Positions 15,291 to 24,277 of a DNA stretch of 64,000 bases are shown one piece after another. The position numbers were made by a program, and so were the translations under genes. The notes beneath the pieces are model-generated. The model had not been told where the DNA came from and made no database searches. It saw nothing but the letters and a program-made list of their open reading frames with translations. Source of the stretch: Chloroflexota bacterium (GTDB lineage Bacteria; Chloroflexota; UBA11872); the NCBI GenBank assembly GCA_022826485.1, contig JAJDUU010000034.1, positions 1 to 64,000 on the forward strand, read 5' to 3'. Position 1 is the stretch's first letter, and every line of letters starts with the position of its first letter.

Positions 15291-16772
15291 ATGAACCGAG
15301 AGCCGGGACTCACCCGCCGCCGGTTGCTGGGCGGCGCCGCAGCCATAGCCCTGGGCGGTGGCGCGAGCGCGCTGCTGGCGGCCTGCGGCGAGTCTGAGCC
15401 GACGGCCGAGTCCGCGTCCACGTCCTCGGTGAGTCCGGCTGCTCCGGTGGTAACGACTGCCGCCCCCGCGCCTACTATTGGCGCCCCGGCAACACCAGCC
15501 CCAACGCCGCCGACGGCGTCGCCAACCGCCACCGCCCAGGCCGCATCCACGCCGGATACTCCCGCCCCGACCACAGCCACGGCGGCGCCCACCGCCGCGC
15601 CATCACCCACGGCCACGCCGGTGCAGGCGGCGGATGTCGTCCTGGCGGATGGGGCTATCACCCTGCCGGGGAGCGTCGTCGCTCGACGCGAGCCGCGCCT
15701 GATCGCGCCCGAGTCGCAGGACCGGGGGCAGATCGACATCTGGCGCAGCGGCGGCTGGAAGACCAACTTCGATCTCAGCGTGGTGTCCTACGGCGAGATT
15801 CTGTCCGGCGGCGTGCCGCGCGACGGCATCCCGCCGCTCGACGCGCCCACGTTCGTCGGCACGGGCGAGGCGGACGCCTGGCTCGACGACCGGGAACCCG
15901 TGGTGGTCTACGGCAACAACGGTGAGATTCGCGCCTATCCGCTCCAGATCCTGACCTGGCACGAGATTGCGAACGACGTGGTCGGTGGACGTCCAATCGC
16001 CGTGACCTTCTGCCCGCTGTGCAACTCGTCGTTGGTCTTCGACCGCGACGTGCTCGGGGCCACCATGCGCTTCGGCGTGTCGGGCAACCTGCGCAACAGC
16101 GACCTGATCATGTGGGATGACGTCACCGAGACCTGGTGGCAACAGCTCACCGGCGAGGGCATCGTGGGCGACCTGGCCGGGTACTTTCTCGACCCGCTGC
16201 CCTCGCAGCTCATTGGATATGGGGAGTTCAAGGCGTCCTTTCCCAATGGCATGGTGCTGGGGCGCGACACGGGATTCCGCCGCGACTACGGCCGCAATCC
16301 CTATCCCGGCTACGACGCGGCCGCCGGCAGCCCGTTCCTGTTCCGAGGGGACCTGGACGACCGGCTGCGGTCGGGGGAGCGCGTGGTGGCCATTGAAATC
16401 GGCGGCGAGGCCGTGGCCTACGCCTTCACCCATTTGCAAAGCGTGAAGGTCGTGAACGACGTGGTGGGCAGCGTGCCGGTGGTCGTGTTCTGGTCACCCG
16501 AGACGGCGAGCGCGCTGGACGCTCGCGCCATCGCCGAGGCGAAGGCCGTGGGGTCGGGGGTGGCGTTTGGGCGCGAGGTCTCCGGCCGCACCCTGACGTT
16601 CGAGCCCGGTGACGGGGCCTTCACCGACCGCGAGACCGGCTCGACGTGGTCAATTGCCGGCGAGGCGGTGGCGGGACCGCTGGAGGGCATCCAACTGCCG
16701 CCGGTCGTCCACGCCAATCACTTCTGGTTCGCGTGGGCCGCGTTCTACCCCGACACGCGCCTGGTGAAATAG
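15291..16772 (+). CDS. DUF3179-containing Tat lipoprotein
   Basis: This is a 493-residue exported protein. The N-terminus has a twin-arginine motif (TRRRLLGG), a hydrophobic stretch and a lipobox LLAAC at about residue 32. A Thr/Pro/Ala-rich linker follows to about 115. The rest is a DUF3179 domain (conserved PLQILTWHEIAND, VTFCPLCNSSLVFDR with a CxxC, and FGVSGNLRNSDLIMWD). The function of DUF3179 is unknown. The gene precedes the haem-A synthesis genes, but the 110-base gap does not prove a shared transcript. Confidence 0.88.
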   Translation: MNREPGLTRRRLLGGAAAIALGGGASALLAACGESEPTAESASTSSVSPAAPVVTTAAPAPTIGAPATPAPTPPTASPTATAQAASTPDTPAPTTATAAPTAAPSPTATPVQAADVVLADGAITLPGSVVARREPRLIAPESQDRGQIDIWRSGGWKTNFDLSVVSYGEILSGGVPRDGIPPLDAPTFVGTGEADAWLDDREPVVVYGNNGEIRAYPLQILTWHEIANDVVGGRPIAVTFCPLCNSSLVFDRDVLGATMRFGVSGNLRNSDLIMWDDVTETWWQQLTGEGIVGDLAGYFLDPLPSQLIGYGEFKASFPNGMVLGRDTGFRRDYGRNPYPGYDAAAGSPFLFRGDLDDRLRSGERVVAIEIGGEAVAYAFTHLQSVKVVNDVVGSVPVVVFWSPETASALDARAIAEAKAVGSGVAFGREVSGRTLTFEPGDGAFTDRETGSTWSIAGEAVAGPLEGIQLPPVVHANHFWFAWAAFYPDTRLVK

Positions 16773-16883
16773 CGGGCGCTTGGGGCTGACTCAGGGCCTC
16801 CCGCGCTTCGACATGCGCCGTACTCCCGGACTGCTCCAGTCCCAGGTCGTCACGGACCGGCCCTGCCTCGCTACTCTTGGCCT

Positions 16884-17084
16884 GTGAACGTCCCCGGATT
16901 CTGGCTCGTCGTCGGGCTCGTGGCCCTTGCCGAAGCCGCCATCATCGTCACCGCGCTGCGCATGCGCGTGCGCCCGATCGCGGACCGCAGCGTGATTGGC
17001 GGTCGGCGGGCCGAAGCGGCCTGGACCCTGCTTCCGGCGCTGCTGTTGGCGGCGCTGGCCGTGCTGTCATTTCAAGCCGGCTAG
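16884..17084 (+). CDS. CoxII-type transmembrane hairpin protein
   Basis: This 66-residue protein has two membrane segments (about 5-24 and 46-64). The intervening sequence ADRSVIGGRRAEAAWTLLPALLLAAL resembles the 'G....EIAWTxxPAxIL' signature before the second helix of cytochrome c oxidase subunit II. The periplasmic CuA cupredoxin domain is absent. It starts at GTG and lies 15 bases before ctaA, so a role in the haem-copper oxidase is likely. Whether it is a split subunit II or an assembly factor cannot be told from this window. Confidence 0.6.
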   Translation: MNVPGFWLVVGLVALAEAAIIVTALRMRVRPIADRSVIGGRRAEAAWTLLPALLLAALAVLSFQAG

Positions 17085-17099
17085 GAGCGTAGCGCCGTC

Positions 17100-17987
17100 G
17101 TGAAAGCATCCGGAAGCGCGCCCGCGGTACACGTTCGCCGCGCCGGGCAGTGGGCCATGGGCGCCGCCGTGCTCACCATTGGCCTGATCGCCTATGGCGC
17201 GTGGGTGCGCGTGTCGGGGGCGGGTTTGGGCTGTCCCGACTGGCCGCTGTGCGAAGGCGTGATCGTGCCCGAGCTGGAGGGCGCCACGGCCATCGAGTTC
17301 GGCCACCGCGTCTACGCCGGGGTCACGATGCTGGCGACCGCGGTGGCCGCCTGGTACGCCTTCCGGGGCCGGACCGTTGATGGGCAAGTGTCCCGACTGA
17401 TCCTTTGGGCGCTGGCGGCGATCCTCGTCCAGGCCGTGCTGGGCGGGATCACGGTGCTCACCGAGCTGCACGGCATGGTGCGGCTGGCCCATCTCACCTT
17501 CTCCCTGCTGACGCTGGCCCTGCTGACCGTCGGCGCACTTCGGGCGCTGGGCGCGCCCCGCGCGGCGCTGCCCGGCGTGCGGCGCACGCGGGCGCTGCTG
17601 GTCGCGACCGCGTTCGTGGTGCTGCTGGGCGGCTGGATCGTGGGCACCAACGCCAGCGCCGCCTGTCCCACGCTGCCGCTCTGTGACGGCAGCATCGGCC
17701 TCGAGGCCCTGTTCTTGCACACGCTGCATCGGGTCGGGGCCTCGGCGCTCGTGCTGACGTTCTTCTTGACCGCCTGGCAGGTGTGGCGGCGCGGCGGCCT
17801 CGGTCTTCCCTTCTATTTGTGCCTGGCCGCGGGCCTTTTCACGGCCGCGCAGTTTCCCGTTGGCATCCTCTCCATGGTGATCGGCCTGCGACCGGAGCTG
17901 CGCGTGATCCATCTGGCGCTGGCGGCCCTGCTCTGGTGGGTCGCCGTGATCCACTTCACCCTGGCGCTGCGACCGCGGCCACGCTGA
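17100..17987 (+). CDS. ctaA: haem A synthase (COX15/CtaA)
   Basis: This membrane enzyme oxidises the haem O methyl group to make haem A for cytochrome oxidase. It has 295 residues and about eight membrane helices. The two halves are internally similar. The first carries GAWVRVSGAGLGCPDWPLC and the second GGWIVGTNASAACPTLPLC. Haem-ligand histidines are in EFGHRVYAG, TELHGMVRLAH, FLHTLHRVGAS and RVIHLALA. The conserved cysteine pairs are present. The GTG start follows a short gap and the stop overlaps ctaB (TGATG). Confidence 0.95.
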   Translation: MKASGSAPAVHVRRAGQWAMGAAVLTIGLIAYGAWVRVSGAGLGCPDWPLCEGVIVPELEGATAIEFGHRVYAGVTMLATAVAAWYAFRGRTVDGQVSRLILWALAAILVQAVLGGITVLTELHGMVRLAHLTFSLLTLALLTVGALRALGAPRAALPGVRRTRALLVATAFVVLLGGWIVGTNASAACPTLPLCDGSIGLEALFLHTLHRVGASALVLTFFLTAWQVWRRGGLGLPFYLCLAAGLFTAAQFPVGILSMVIGLRPELRVIHLALAALLWWVAVIHFTLALRPRPR

Positions 17988-18856
17988 TGACCGCCCTGGT
18001 GCGGCACCTGTTGCCGCTCACCAAGCCGCGCATCGTCCTGCTGCTCGTCTTCACCGCCGCCGCCGGGGCCTGGAAGGCGGCCGCCGGCAGCCCCGAGCCC
18101 GCGGTGTTGCTGGCCGTCGTGCTCGCCGGCGCCGTGGCCGCCGCCGGGGCCAACGTGATCAACCAGGGGCTCGAGCCCGACATCGACGTCAAGATGCGCC
18201 GCACGCGCGAACGCGCGGTGGCCTCGCGTCAGGTCGGCGCCAACGCCGCCGTCATTGCCGGTCTGGCGCTGGTGGCGATTGCCGTCGTGGCGCTCGCGAT
18301 TACCACCAACATCCTCGCCGCGCTGCTCACGCTCGCGGCGGCGGCGGTATACGTGCTCGTCTACACCGTCCTGCTCAAGCGCCGCTCGTGGAACAACATC
18401 GTGATCGGCGGCGCCGCCGGGGCGTTTCCGCCGCTGATCGGCGCGGCCGCCGTATTGGGTCACGTCGACGCGGTGGGGCTGTATATGTTCGCCTTCGTGT
18501 TCTTTTGGACGCCGCCCCATTTCTGGACGCTTTCGCTGCTGCTCCGCGATGACTACGGAGACGCCAAGATCCCGATGCTGGGCGCAATCGCCAGCGCCGA
18601 AGACACCGCCGCGCAGATCATGCTCTACATCCTGCTGCTCACCGCCCTAGCGTGGCTGCCGCTGGTCGCCGGCTACGGTGGGTTGACGTTTGCCGTCGCG
18701 GCAACGCTGCTGAGCGCCTATTGGCTGCGCGTCTCGTGGCCCTTGCGCGGCAGTGGCTCCGAGCAGGCGTTGGCCGCCTACAAGTTTTCCCTGGTCTACC
18801 TCGCGCTGATATTTCTGGTTCTGGCCGTGGAGCCCATGCTCCCCTGGTATGCCTAG
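17987..18856 (+). CDS. ctaB: protohaem IX farnesyltransferase (haem O synthase)
   Basis: This is a UbiA-family prenyltransferase that attaches farnesyl to haem B. It has 289 residues and about nine membrane helices. The first Asp-rich motif is NQGLEPDIDVKMRRTRERA. The second region shows KRRSWNNIVIGGAAGAFPPLIG, FFWTPPHFWTLSLLLRDDYGDAKIPML; these are CtaB hallmarks. The ATG overlaps the ctaA stop. The pathway order (CtaB before CtaA) is reversed in the gene order, as in many bacteria. Confidence 0.95.
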   Translation: MTALVRHLLPLTKPRIVLLLVFTAAAGAWKAAAGSPEPAVLLAVVLAGAVAAAGANVINQGLEPDIDVKMRRTRERAVASRQVGANAAVIAGLALVAIAVVALAITTNILAALLTLAAAAVYVLVYTVLLKRRSWNNIVIGGAAGAFPPLIGAAAVLGHVDAVGLYMFAFVFFWTPPHFWTLSLLLRDDYGDAKIPMLGAIASAEDTAAQIMLYILLLTALAWLPLVAGYGGLTFAVAATLLSAYWLRVSWPLRGSGSEQALAAYKFSLVYLALIFLVLAVEPMLPWYA

Positions 18857-18990
18857 ACTCTAGCGGGCATCGGGCGAGTTGCGACGCCCCGAGACTGATG
18901 GAAGCCGGCGTCGCTGGTCCGCGTGAGGTGAGCTAACGCAAGCGTTCGGACGCTGCGTCCGATTGCAGGCGAAACCAATCCGGAGGAACG

Positions 18991-20262
18991 CTACTTGAGT
19001 TTCGTCGCAAGCTTGAGCGTCGCGACGATGGGAAGCGCCGCCAGGACCACGACGGCCGCCGTGTAGAACGGCAGGTCGACCAGGTTCTCGAACACCCCGG
19101 CCAGTCGCCCGCTGCCGGCCGCGCCGATGGCCACGCCCAGCGAATACACCGCGTAGAACACCCCGAAGACTCTCCCGCGGCGTGCGGCGCCGGTGGCCTC
19201 GGTGACCAGGGCCGTGGCCGCCGGGAATACCAGCCCGTAGCCGAGGCCGAAGACGGCCATGCCGATGACAACTCCGCCGTAGCCGGCGGACCATCCGACG
19301 ATGGCCAGCCCGCCGGCAACGCCGAGCAGGCCGACGACCAACGGGATAAAGCGGCCGATGCGGTCGCTGGCGCCGCCGACGGGACTCGCCATCACGAGCA
19401 TTGATACGAGCGCATAAACCGCGAAGCTGACACCGGACCGCGCGGCCGACTCGCCTTGGTTTTCGAGCACGAGCGGGAGGTGCGTGACGAGCACGCCGAC
19501 GCCGATGGTGATGGCGAACTGCGCGGCGTAGGCCGACCACAGCAGGCGGCTGCGCCACAGGGCGGGAAGCGGCTCGGCGTTGCCGGCGATCGTGCGCAAG
19601 TCCGTTGGACGCCACGTCTCGCGCGTGGTCGCCACGAAGACGATGAGCGTGGCGAATATGAAGGCGGCGTCGGCCAGGAAGACAGCATCGGCGCTCCAGG
19701 CGTCACGCAATAGCCCGGCCACCGGCGGCCCGATCATGGCCGGCACCGCGATCAGAGCGCCGGCAAGGGCCATGGCCCGACCGCGCTGCTCGGTCGCGGC
19801 GCGGTCGCCGATGATGGCGAAGGCCCCCGGCGTGAGCGCCGCCGCGCCGAGTCCGTGGATGGCGCGCACGGCCAGCAGCTGCTCCGGCGAGCGGACGAAT
19901 GCATAGCTGAGCACGGCGAGCGCCGTGATCGCCAAGCCGATGATCATCGGGCGGCGGCGGCCCCAGCGGTCGAGGACGAAGCCCGCGCCCAAGTTGCCAA
20001 AGAGGTTGGTGACGGAGTAGGCCGCGACGATCACACCAACCAAGGTCGCCGATGCGCCGAGGTCGCGAGCGTGCGGCGCCATGATTGGAAACTGCACGAA
20101 CAGATCGAAGAACGCCGCGAGCACGACCATCCGCGCGGCCCAGGTGGCGTAGCGCGTGACGCCCTCGGAGCGGTCGTTCCCAGAACTCGCACGTGCCACG
20201 GAGCTGATTTTCCAAAACCTCTCGACTAGGGAGTGAGTACGGCTAACTGCCGCACCGACCAC
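18991..20262 (-). CDS. MFS transporter
   Basis: This 12-helix major-facilitator permease has up to 423 residues. The inter-helix 2-3 motif GFVLDRWGRRRPMIIG is intact, and the second-half equivalent appears as GGASDRIGRFIPLVVG. LVFPAATALVTEATGAARRGRVFGVF is typical of drug or sugar efflux families. The substrate is unknown. The true start may be the GTG at 20199 (residue 22) because the first 20 residues are charged and poorly conserved-looking. It converges with ctaB and diverges from the ABC exporter gene. Confidence 0.88.
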   Translation of the reverse strand: MVGAAVSRTHSLVERFWKISSVARASSGNDRSEGVTRYATWAARMVVLAAFFDLFVQFPIMAPHARDLGASATLVGVIVAAYSVTNLFGNLGAGFVLDRWGRRRPMIIGLAITALAVLSYAFVRSPEQLLAVRAIHGLGAAALTPGAFAIIGDRAATEQRGRAMALAGALIAVPAMIGPPVAGLLRDAWSADAVFLADAAFIFATLIVFVATTRETWRPTDLRTIAGNAEPLPALWRSRLLWSAYAAQFAITIGVGVLVTHLPLVLENQGESAARSGVSFAVYALVSMLVMASPVGGASDRIGRFIPLVVGLLGVAGGLAIVGWSAGYGGVVIGMAVFGLGYGLVFPAATALVTEATGAARRGRVFGVFYAVYSLGVAIGAAGSGRLAGVFENLVDLPFYTAAVVVLAALPIVATLKLATKLK

Positions 20263-20318
20263 TCGCGGTTGCGCTGCTAGCCTCTAGTCTAGGTCGAAAC
20301 TCAGGTCCCATCGCCCTC

Positions 20319-22175
20319 ATGGATTTCGCGCACGGGCGGTCCTCGCCGCGGGGCTCCTTTAGCCCGCGCGAATTCGTGCGCGCCCTCGGCGCCACCTTTG
20401 CCTATACGCCGCGCGTGATGGCCATGGTGTGGCAGACCAGCCCCGGCCTTACCGCGGGCGTGGCCGCGGTGACCTTCGTGCGCGCCCTCATTCCCGCGGC
20501 GACGATCTGGCTCACGAAGCTGGTGATCGACGCGGTCGTCGAGGCCATTGCCGCCGGCGGGTCCGGCGACTCGGTCAACCGCGTGGTGGTGCTGGTGGTG
20601 CTGCAGCTGGCCCTTGCCCTGGCGGGCACGGCGCTCGATCACGGGGGCAACGCCCTGCGGGCCATGCTGGGCGACCGCTTCTCGAACCGGATCAACATCA
20701 TGATCCTGGAGAAGGCCGAGTCCCTGGATCTGGCCTACTTCGAGGACTCGACCTTCTACGACATGCTGGAGCGCGCCCGCCGCGAGGCCAACATGCGCCC
20801 GACCGGGCTGGTCACCAACGTGTTCTCGCTGGCCAGCAGCTTCATCCAGTTGGTGACGGTGGCGGCGCTGCTGGCGGCGCTGGCGTGGTGGATTCTGCTG
20901 GTGGTGGCAGTCACCTCTATCCCCTACCTGGCCTCGGACATGTGGTTTGCCCGCGCGCGCTATCGGATGAATTGGCGGCGCGCGCCCGACGCCCGCCGGC
21001 TCTGGTATCTGGGCTACGTGATGACCTCGGACGAGACGGTCAAGGAGGTGCGGCTCTTCGATCTGGGCGGCCATCTGCTGGAGCAATACCGCCGCACCTT
21101 CGCCCGCTTCTACCGAGAGAACCGCAAGCTCACGCTTTCGCGGGAGAGCGTCACCTTCGCGCTGGGCATCGTGTCGGCGGGGACGGCGTCGGGGCTCTAC
21201 ATCTTCGTGGCCCTGGCCACCATTGCGGGACGTCTGACGCTGGGCGACCTCACCCTCTACCACCAGGCGTTGGTGCAGACCCAGGATCGGCTGCGGCAGA
21301 TCTTCGGCGGTGTGAACTCGATGTACGAGGCCAACCTGTTCCTCACCAATCTGTTTGACTTCCTGGCCTTCGAGCCGACCATCAGACCCGATCCCGGGCG
21401 GCGGCCCGTACCGCGGCCAATCCGGGAGGGGATGGCGTTTCACGACGTGCACTTCAGCTATCCAGGCGTGCGCGAGTCGGTGCTGCGCGGCATCGATCTC
21501 AAGATCGACCGCGGCGAGACCATCGCGCTTGTCGGGGCCAACGGCGCGGGCAAGACCACCATCGTCAAGCTGCTCACCCGCCTCTACGATCCATCCCATG
21601 GACGGGTCACGCTGGACGGCGCGGACCTGCGCGAGTACGACGTGGCCAGCGTGCGCAGCCAGATCGGTGTGACCTTTCAGGATTTCGTGCAGTTCCACGC
21701 CACGGCGAACGACAACATCGGCTACGGCAACTTGCCGCTCAAGGACGTGCGTGCGCTGGTGGAGTCGGCCGCGCGACGCAGCGGCGCGGCAGAGACCATC
21801 GAGGGCCTGCCCGAGACTTACGACACCACGCTGGGGCGCTGGTGGGGCAACGGCACCGAGCTGTCGGGCGGCGAGTGGCAGAAGATCGCGCTGGCGCGCG
21901 GCTACATGCGCGACGCCCAGCTGCTGATCCTCGACGAGCCCACCGCATCGCTCGATGCGCGCACGGAGTACGAGGTCTTCCAGCGCTTCCGGGAGCTGAC
22001 CGCGGACCACATGGCGGTGCTGATCTCGCACCGGTTCTCGACCGTGCGCATGGCCGACCGCATCTACGTGATCGAGGACGGCCGGGTATCCGAGCACGGC
22101 ACGCACGACGAGCTGCTGGCCCGCGGCGGAACCTACGCCACCTGGTTCGGCATGCAGGCGTCGGCCTATCGCTAG
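20319..22175 (+). CDS. ABC exporter, fused permease-ATPase
   Basis: This 618-residue half-transporter has six predicted membrane helices in the first 330 residues and one ATPase domain. Walker A GANGAGKTT is at about 406-414, signature LSGGEWQ at about 514, Walker B LLILDEPTAS at about 537, and the switch His in LISHRFSTVR. It probably works as a homodimer and exports lipids, peptides or drugs; the substrate cannot be read. The last codons, encoding TWFGMQASAYR, are duplicated exactly at 22734-22768 and in diverged form at 23352-23400. Confidence 0.93.
   Translation: MDFAHGRSSPRGSFSPREFVRALGATFAYTPRVMAMVWQTSPGLTAGVAAVTFVRALIPAATIWLTKLVIDAVVEAIAAGGSGDSVNRVVVLVVLQLALALAGTALDHGGNALRAMLGDRFSNRINIMILEKAESLDLAYFEDSTFYDMLERARREANMRPTGLVTNVFSLASSFIQLVTVAALLAALAWWILLVVAVTSIPYLASDMWFARARYRMNWRRAPDARRLWYLGYVMTSDETVKEVRLFDLGGHLLEQYRRTFARFYRENRKLTLSRESVTFALGIVSAGTASGLYIFVALATIAGRLTLGDLTLYHQALVQTQDRLRQIFGGVNSMYEANLFLTNLFDFLAFEPTIRPDPGRRPVPRPIREGMAFHDVHFSYPGVRESVLRGIDLKIDRGETIALVGANGAGKTTIVKLLTRLYDPSHGRVTLDGADLREYDVASVRSQIGVTFQDFVQFHATANDNIGYGNLPLKDVRALVESAARRSGAAETIEGLPETYDTTLGRWWGNGTELSGGEWQKIALARGYMRDAQLLILDEPTASLDARTEYEVFQRFRELTADHMAVLISHRFSTVRMADRIYVIEDGRVSEHGTHDELLARGGTYATWFGMQASAYR
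22137..22171 (+). repeat. direct repeat copy A (ABC exporter 3' end)
   Basis: This 35-base segment at the very end of the ABC exporter gene is identical to 22734-22768. A third, diverged copy lies at 23352-23400. The coiled-coil gene lies between copies A and B, and the peroxiredoxin gene between B and C. Confidence 0.85.
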
Positions 22176-22302
22176 CGGGTCCGCTTCCCAGCGGTCGCGA
22201 TTGTTGCGAGAATAATCGCAACGCGCAGGAGAGCCAGCGCCGCGCAGCTCGCCAGACGCGGCGGAGGGATCGAGTGACGAGCAACCGCCTCGCGGCAGCC
22301 AA

Positions 22303-22638
22303 ATGACGCCCGAGTTGATCGGCATTCTGGGCGTTGGCGCGGCCCTGGCGACCCTCAATATCGCCATCGCCGCCTGGCTGCGTGCGGACATCCGAGACGT
22401 GCGCACCGAGCTGCGCGCCGAAATTCACGCCGTGCGGACCGAGTTGAAGACCGATATCCAAGCTGTGCGGAACGACTTGGGGGCAGAGATTCGTGAATTG
22501 CGGGCGGACGTGCACGGACTGGACCAACGGACCTCGCGCATCGAAGGTGTGATCGAAGGGCTGTTCGTCGGCATGAACGGACGCGGGCGTGCGACCCCGG
22601 ACGACGCCGGACAGGAACGCGGCGAAGAAGCAGCCTGA
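22303..22638 (+). CDS. membrane-anchored coiled-coil protein with 11-residue repeats
   Basis: The protein has 111 residues. One membrane helix (about 4-25) is followed by a charged coiled coil made of four 11-residue repeats of the form L-R-A-[DE]-I-x-x-V/L-R-[TA]-[ED] (about 28-71). The tail is acidic and polar. No enzyme motif is visible. Such small anchored hendecad coiled coils are common in Chloroflexota and Cyanobacteria, where they are annotated only as hypothetical. It sits between two copies of the ABC exporter tail, so it may be cargo of an insertion. Confidence 0.7.
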   Translation: MTPELIGILGVGAALATLNIAIAAWLRADIRDVRTELRAEIHAVRTELKTDIQAVRNDLGAEIRELRADVHGLDQRTSRIEGVIEGLFVGMNGRGRATPDDAGQERGEEAA

Positions 22639-22733
22639 CGCCGCTCGGCGGCAAGCCCAAGCCCCGCTCTGCCTCCAACCCGCGCCCGTCCGTCATTCCG
22701 GCGGAGGCCATCAAGGGGCTGCCCTAAACCCTT

Positions 22734-22772
22734 GCCACCTGGTTCGGCATGCAGGCGTCGGCCTATCGGTAG
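22734..22772 (+). repeat. direct repeat copy B (ABC exporter 3' end remnant)
   Basis: GCCACCTGGTTCGGCATGCA and the following 15 bases are identical to the end of the ABC exporter gene, and the copy also ends in a TAG. It is preceded by a fragment of the dispersed repeat ('CGTCATTCCGGCGGAGGCC'). It has no start codon of its own. Confidence 0.85.
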
Positions 22773-22841
22773 TCGGACCCGTGTTGTGGGCGGGGACGGT
22801 CGCCCGTACGATCGCGGTAGCTACTTCGCGGGAGGCGTGTG

Positions 22842-23309
22842 ATGTCTGAAACAGCGACTTTGAAGGTGGGCGACGAGGCCCCGGACTTTGAGCTACCGAC
22901 GGCCCCAAGGGACGCAGAGCCATTCAAGCTGAGCGACCATCGCGGGTCCACGGTGGTGATCAACTTCGTGCCGGCGGCGTTTTCGCCGGTGTGCAGCGAC
23001 CAGCTCCCGATCATCGAGGAGAAGCTGGGCGGGCTCGCCGGGACGGTGACGGTCGCGATCTCGACGGATAACACGTGGACGCTGAAGGCCTGGGCCGAGC
23101 AGTCGGGCGTGACCTATCCGGTGCTGAGCGACTTCAACCCGCTCGGGGCGACGGCGAGCGCGTACGGGGTGCTGATCGAGGACATGAACATCGCGAACCG
23201 CGTGGTCGTGGTGGTCGACGGGGACGGCAAGGTCGCGCATATCGAGAAGGCGCCCGAGGTGGTGGAGCTGCCCGACTACGACCCCGTGATGGCGTGCCTA
23301 TCGGGCTGA
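22842..23309 (+). CDS. AhpE/AhpC-type peroxiredoxin
   Basis: This thiol peroxidase has 155 residues. The thioredoxin-fold N-terminus VGDEAPDFELPT is followed by VPAAFSPVCSDQLP with the peroxidatic Cys51 in the PxxxSxxC motif. No obvious resolving cysteine appears in the AhpC position (the only other Cys is near the C-terminus, MACLSG), so it may be a 1-Cys enzyme. The ATG at 22842 has GGGAGG eight bases upstream. It lies between two remnants of the ABC exporter tail. Confidence 0.92.
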   Translation: MSETATLKVGDEAPDFELPTAPRDAEPFKLSDHRGSTVVINFVPAAFSPVCSDQLPIIEEKLGGLAGTVTVAISTDNTWTLKAWAEQSGVTYPVLSDFNPLGATASAYGVLIEDMNIANRVVVVVDGDGKVAHIEKAPEVVELPDYDPVMACLSG

Positions 23310-23351
23310 GGGACAGGGGCCTGAGTCAGGCCGTGTCGCAGGCCCGGCACG

Positions 23352-23400
23352 CGGAACCTTCGCCACCAAATTCGAAGTCGAGCCGTCGGCTTACCGGTAG
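23352..23400 (+). repeat. diverged copy C of the ABC exporter 3' end
   Basis: GCGGAACCTTCGCCACC..., ending CGTCGGCTTACCGGTAG, aligns with the end of the ABC exporter gene and keeps the stop codon. Its translation, RGTFATKFEVEPSAYR, matches the pattern of GGTYATWFGMQASAYR. It follows the peroxiredoxin by about 45 bases. Confidence 0.6.
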
Positions 23401-23437
23401 CGGCTCGGCAAGGGACCTGATGTGTGACGGACGCCGG

Positions 23438-24048
23438 CTACGGGGCGGTGTAGTCGGTACGGTCGTGAATCGAGCGATAGTCGGCGTCATAGAGCCAGTG
23501 GCACCACGTTCTCCTCGGTGCATCTACCGGAATGGCGCTATTGCTCGTCGAGCTTCGCCAGGCTGCGAGTTCCACGCGTGGGAGCGGACCGGCACGCCGG
23601 GCGACCCATTCAATCGCTGGGCGCAAGTCGGTATCGGTTGAGAAGACGATTCGACATCAAATCTCCGGCTCATCGCGTGCGTCACGAGGTCCACCGCCAA
23701 CTGGACATCCACGCCCTTCTCTTCCGGCTTGGACACAGGAAAGTCAGGCGGGTATCGCAGCGGCTTCCAGACGACGCGACCTCCCGCTGACTCCCACGCG
23801 GCGCACTGGCGCATGTGTGGCCAGTAGGTCTGCGGCTGCTTCGTGGCGTCGGGACGCCCCGTCTAGATGCGGACCTGCTTCAACTCTCGGTTGAATCCAG
23901 CCGGCGTCCTGCGCAGCAGAAGCGTGCCTAACGCGAGAGGGTCAATCTGGCCTGCCGCGAAGTGTGGCGTTTGACCGGGATAGAACGCACTACGCGCACC
24001 CTTGTAGGTGTTCTGAGCATCGATGTAGACAACGACTTGGTCAGGCAT
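23438..24048 (-). pseudogene. broken NYN-domain (PIN-like nuclease) gene
   Basis: The reading starts MPDQVVVYIDAQNTYKGAR, a typical NYN-domain opening with the first acidic metal ligand. It continues to residue 61 and meets an in-frame TAG at 23863-23865 where the line reads VRI-stop-TGRPDATKQ. The same frame resumes as a clear continuation (QTYWPHMRQCAAWESAGGRV, EEKGVDVQLAVDLVTHAM). A frameshift near 23650 then moves it to a frame reading VFSTDTDLRPAIEWVARRAG and ending DYTAP at 23438. The acidic catalytic pattern D...D...DTD is recoverable only after fixing both lesions. It was probably an RNA-degrading or toxin-like nuclease and is now inactive. Confidence 0.8.
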
Positions 24049-24277
24049 GGGTGACTGAGCGCCAATGAATATCCCCGCCAGTTCATCGCCCGGAGGCAAT
24101 GCACGGCGGGGAGCATTGGCTATAGGTTCGGCTCTGCGTGGCTGGATGTCAAGACCTCATTGGCGCGGTCGTCACCAATTCCTGGGCCTTGGCTCGCATG
24201 GACTGACGCCCACTCCACGGATGCCCTACGGTGCGTCACAATCGGGTCAGTGAGTCCGCGTTGAACGGAGGGCGTTC

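Noticed and set aside
23863-23865. TAG in the NYN gene as a recoded amino acid (pyrrolysine-like)
   Set aside because: The same gene also has a frameshift, and many intact genes in the window end in TAG, so decay is the better explanation.
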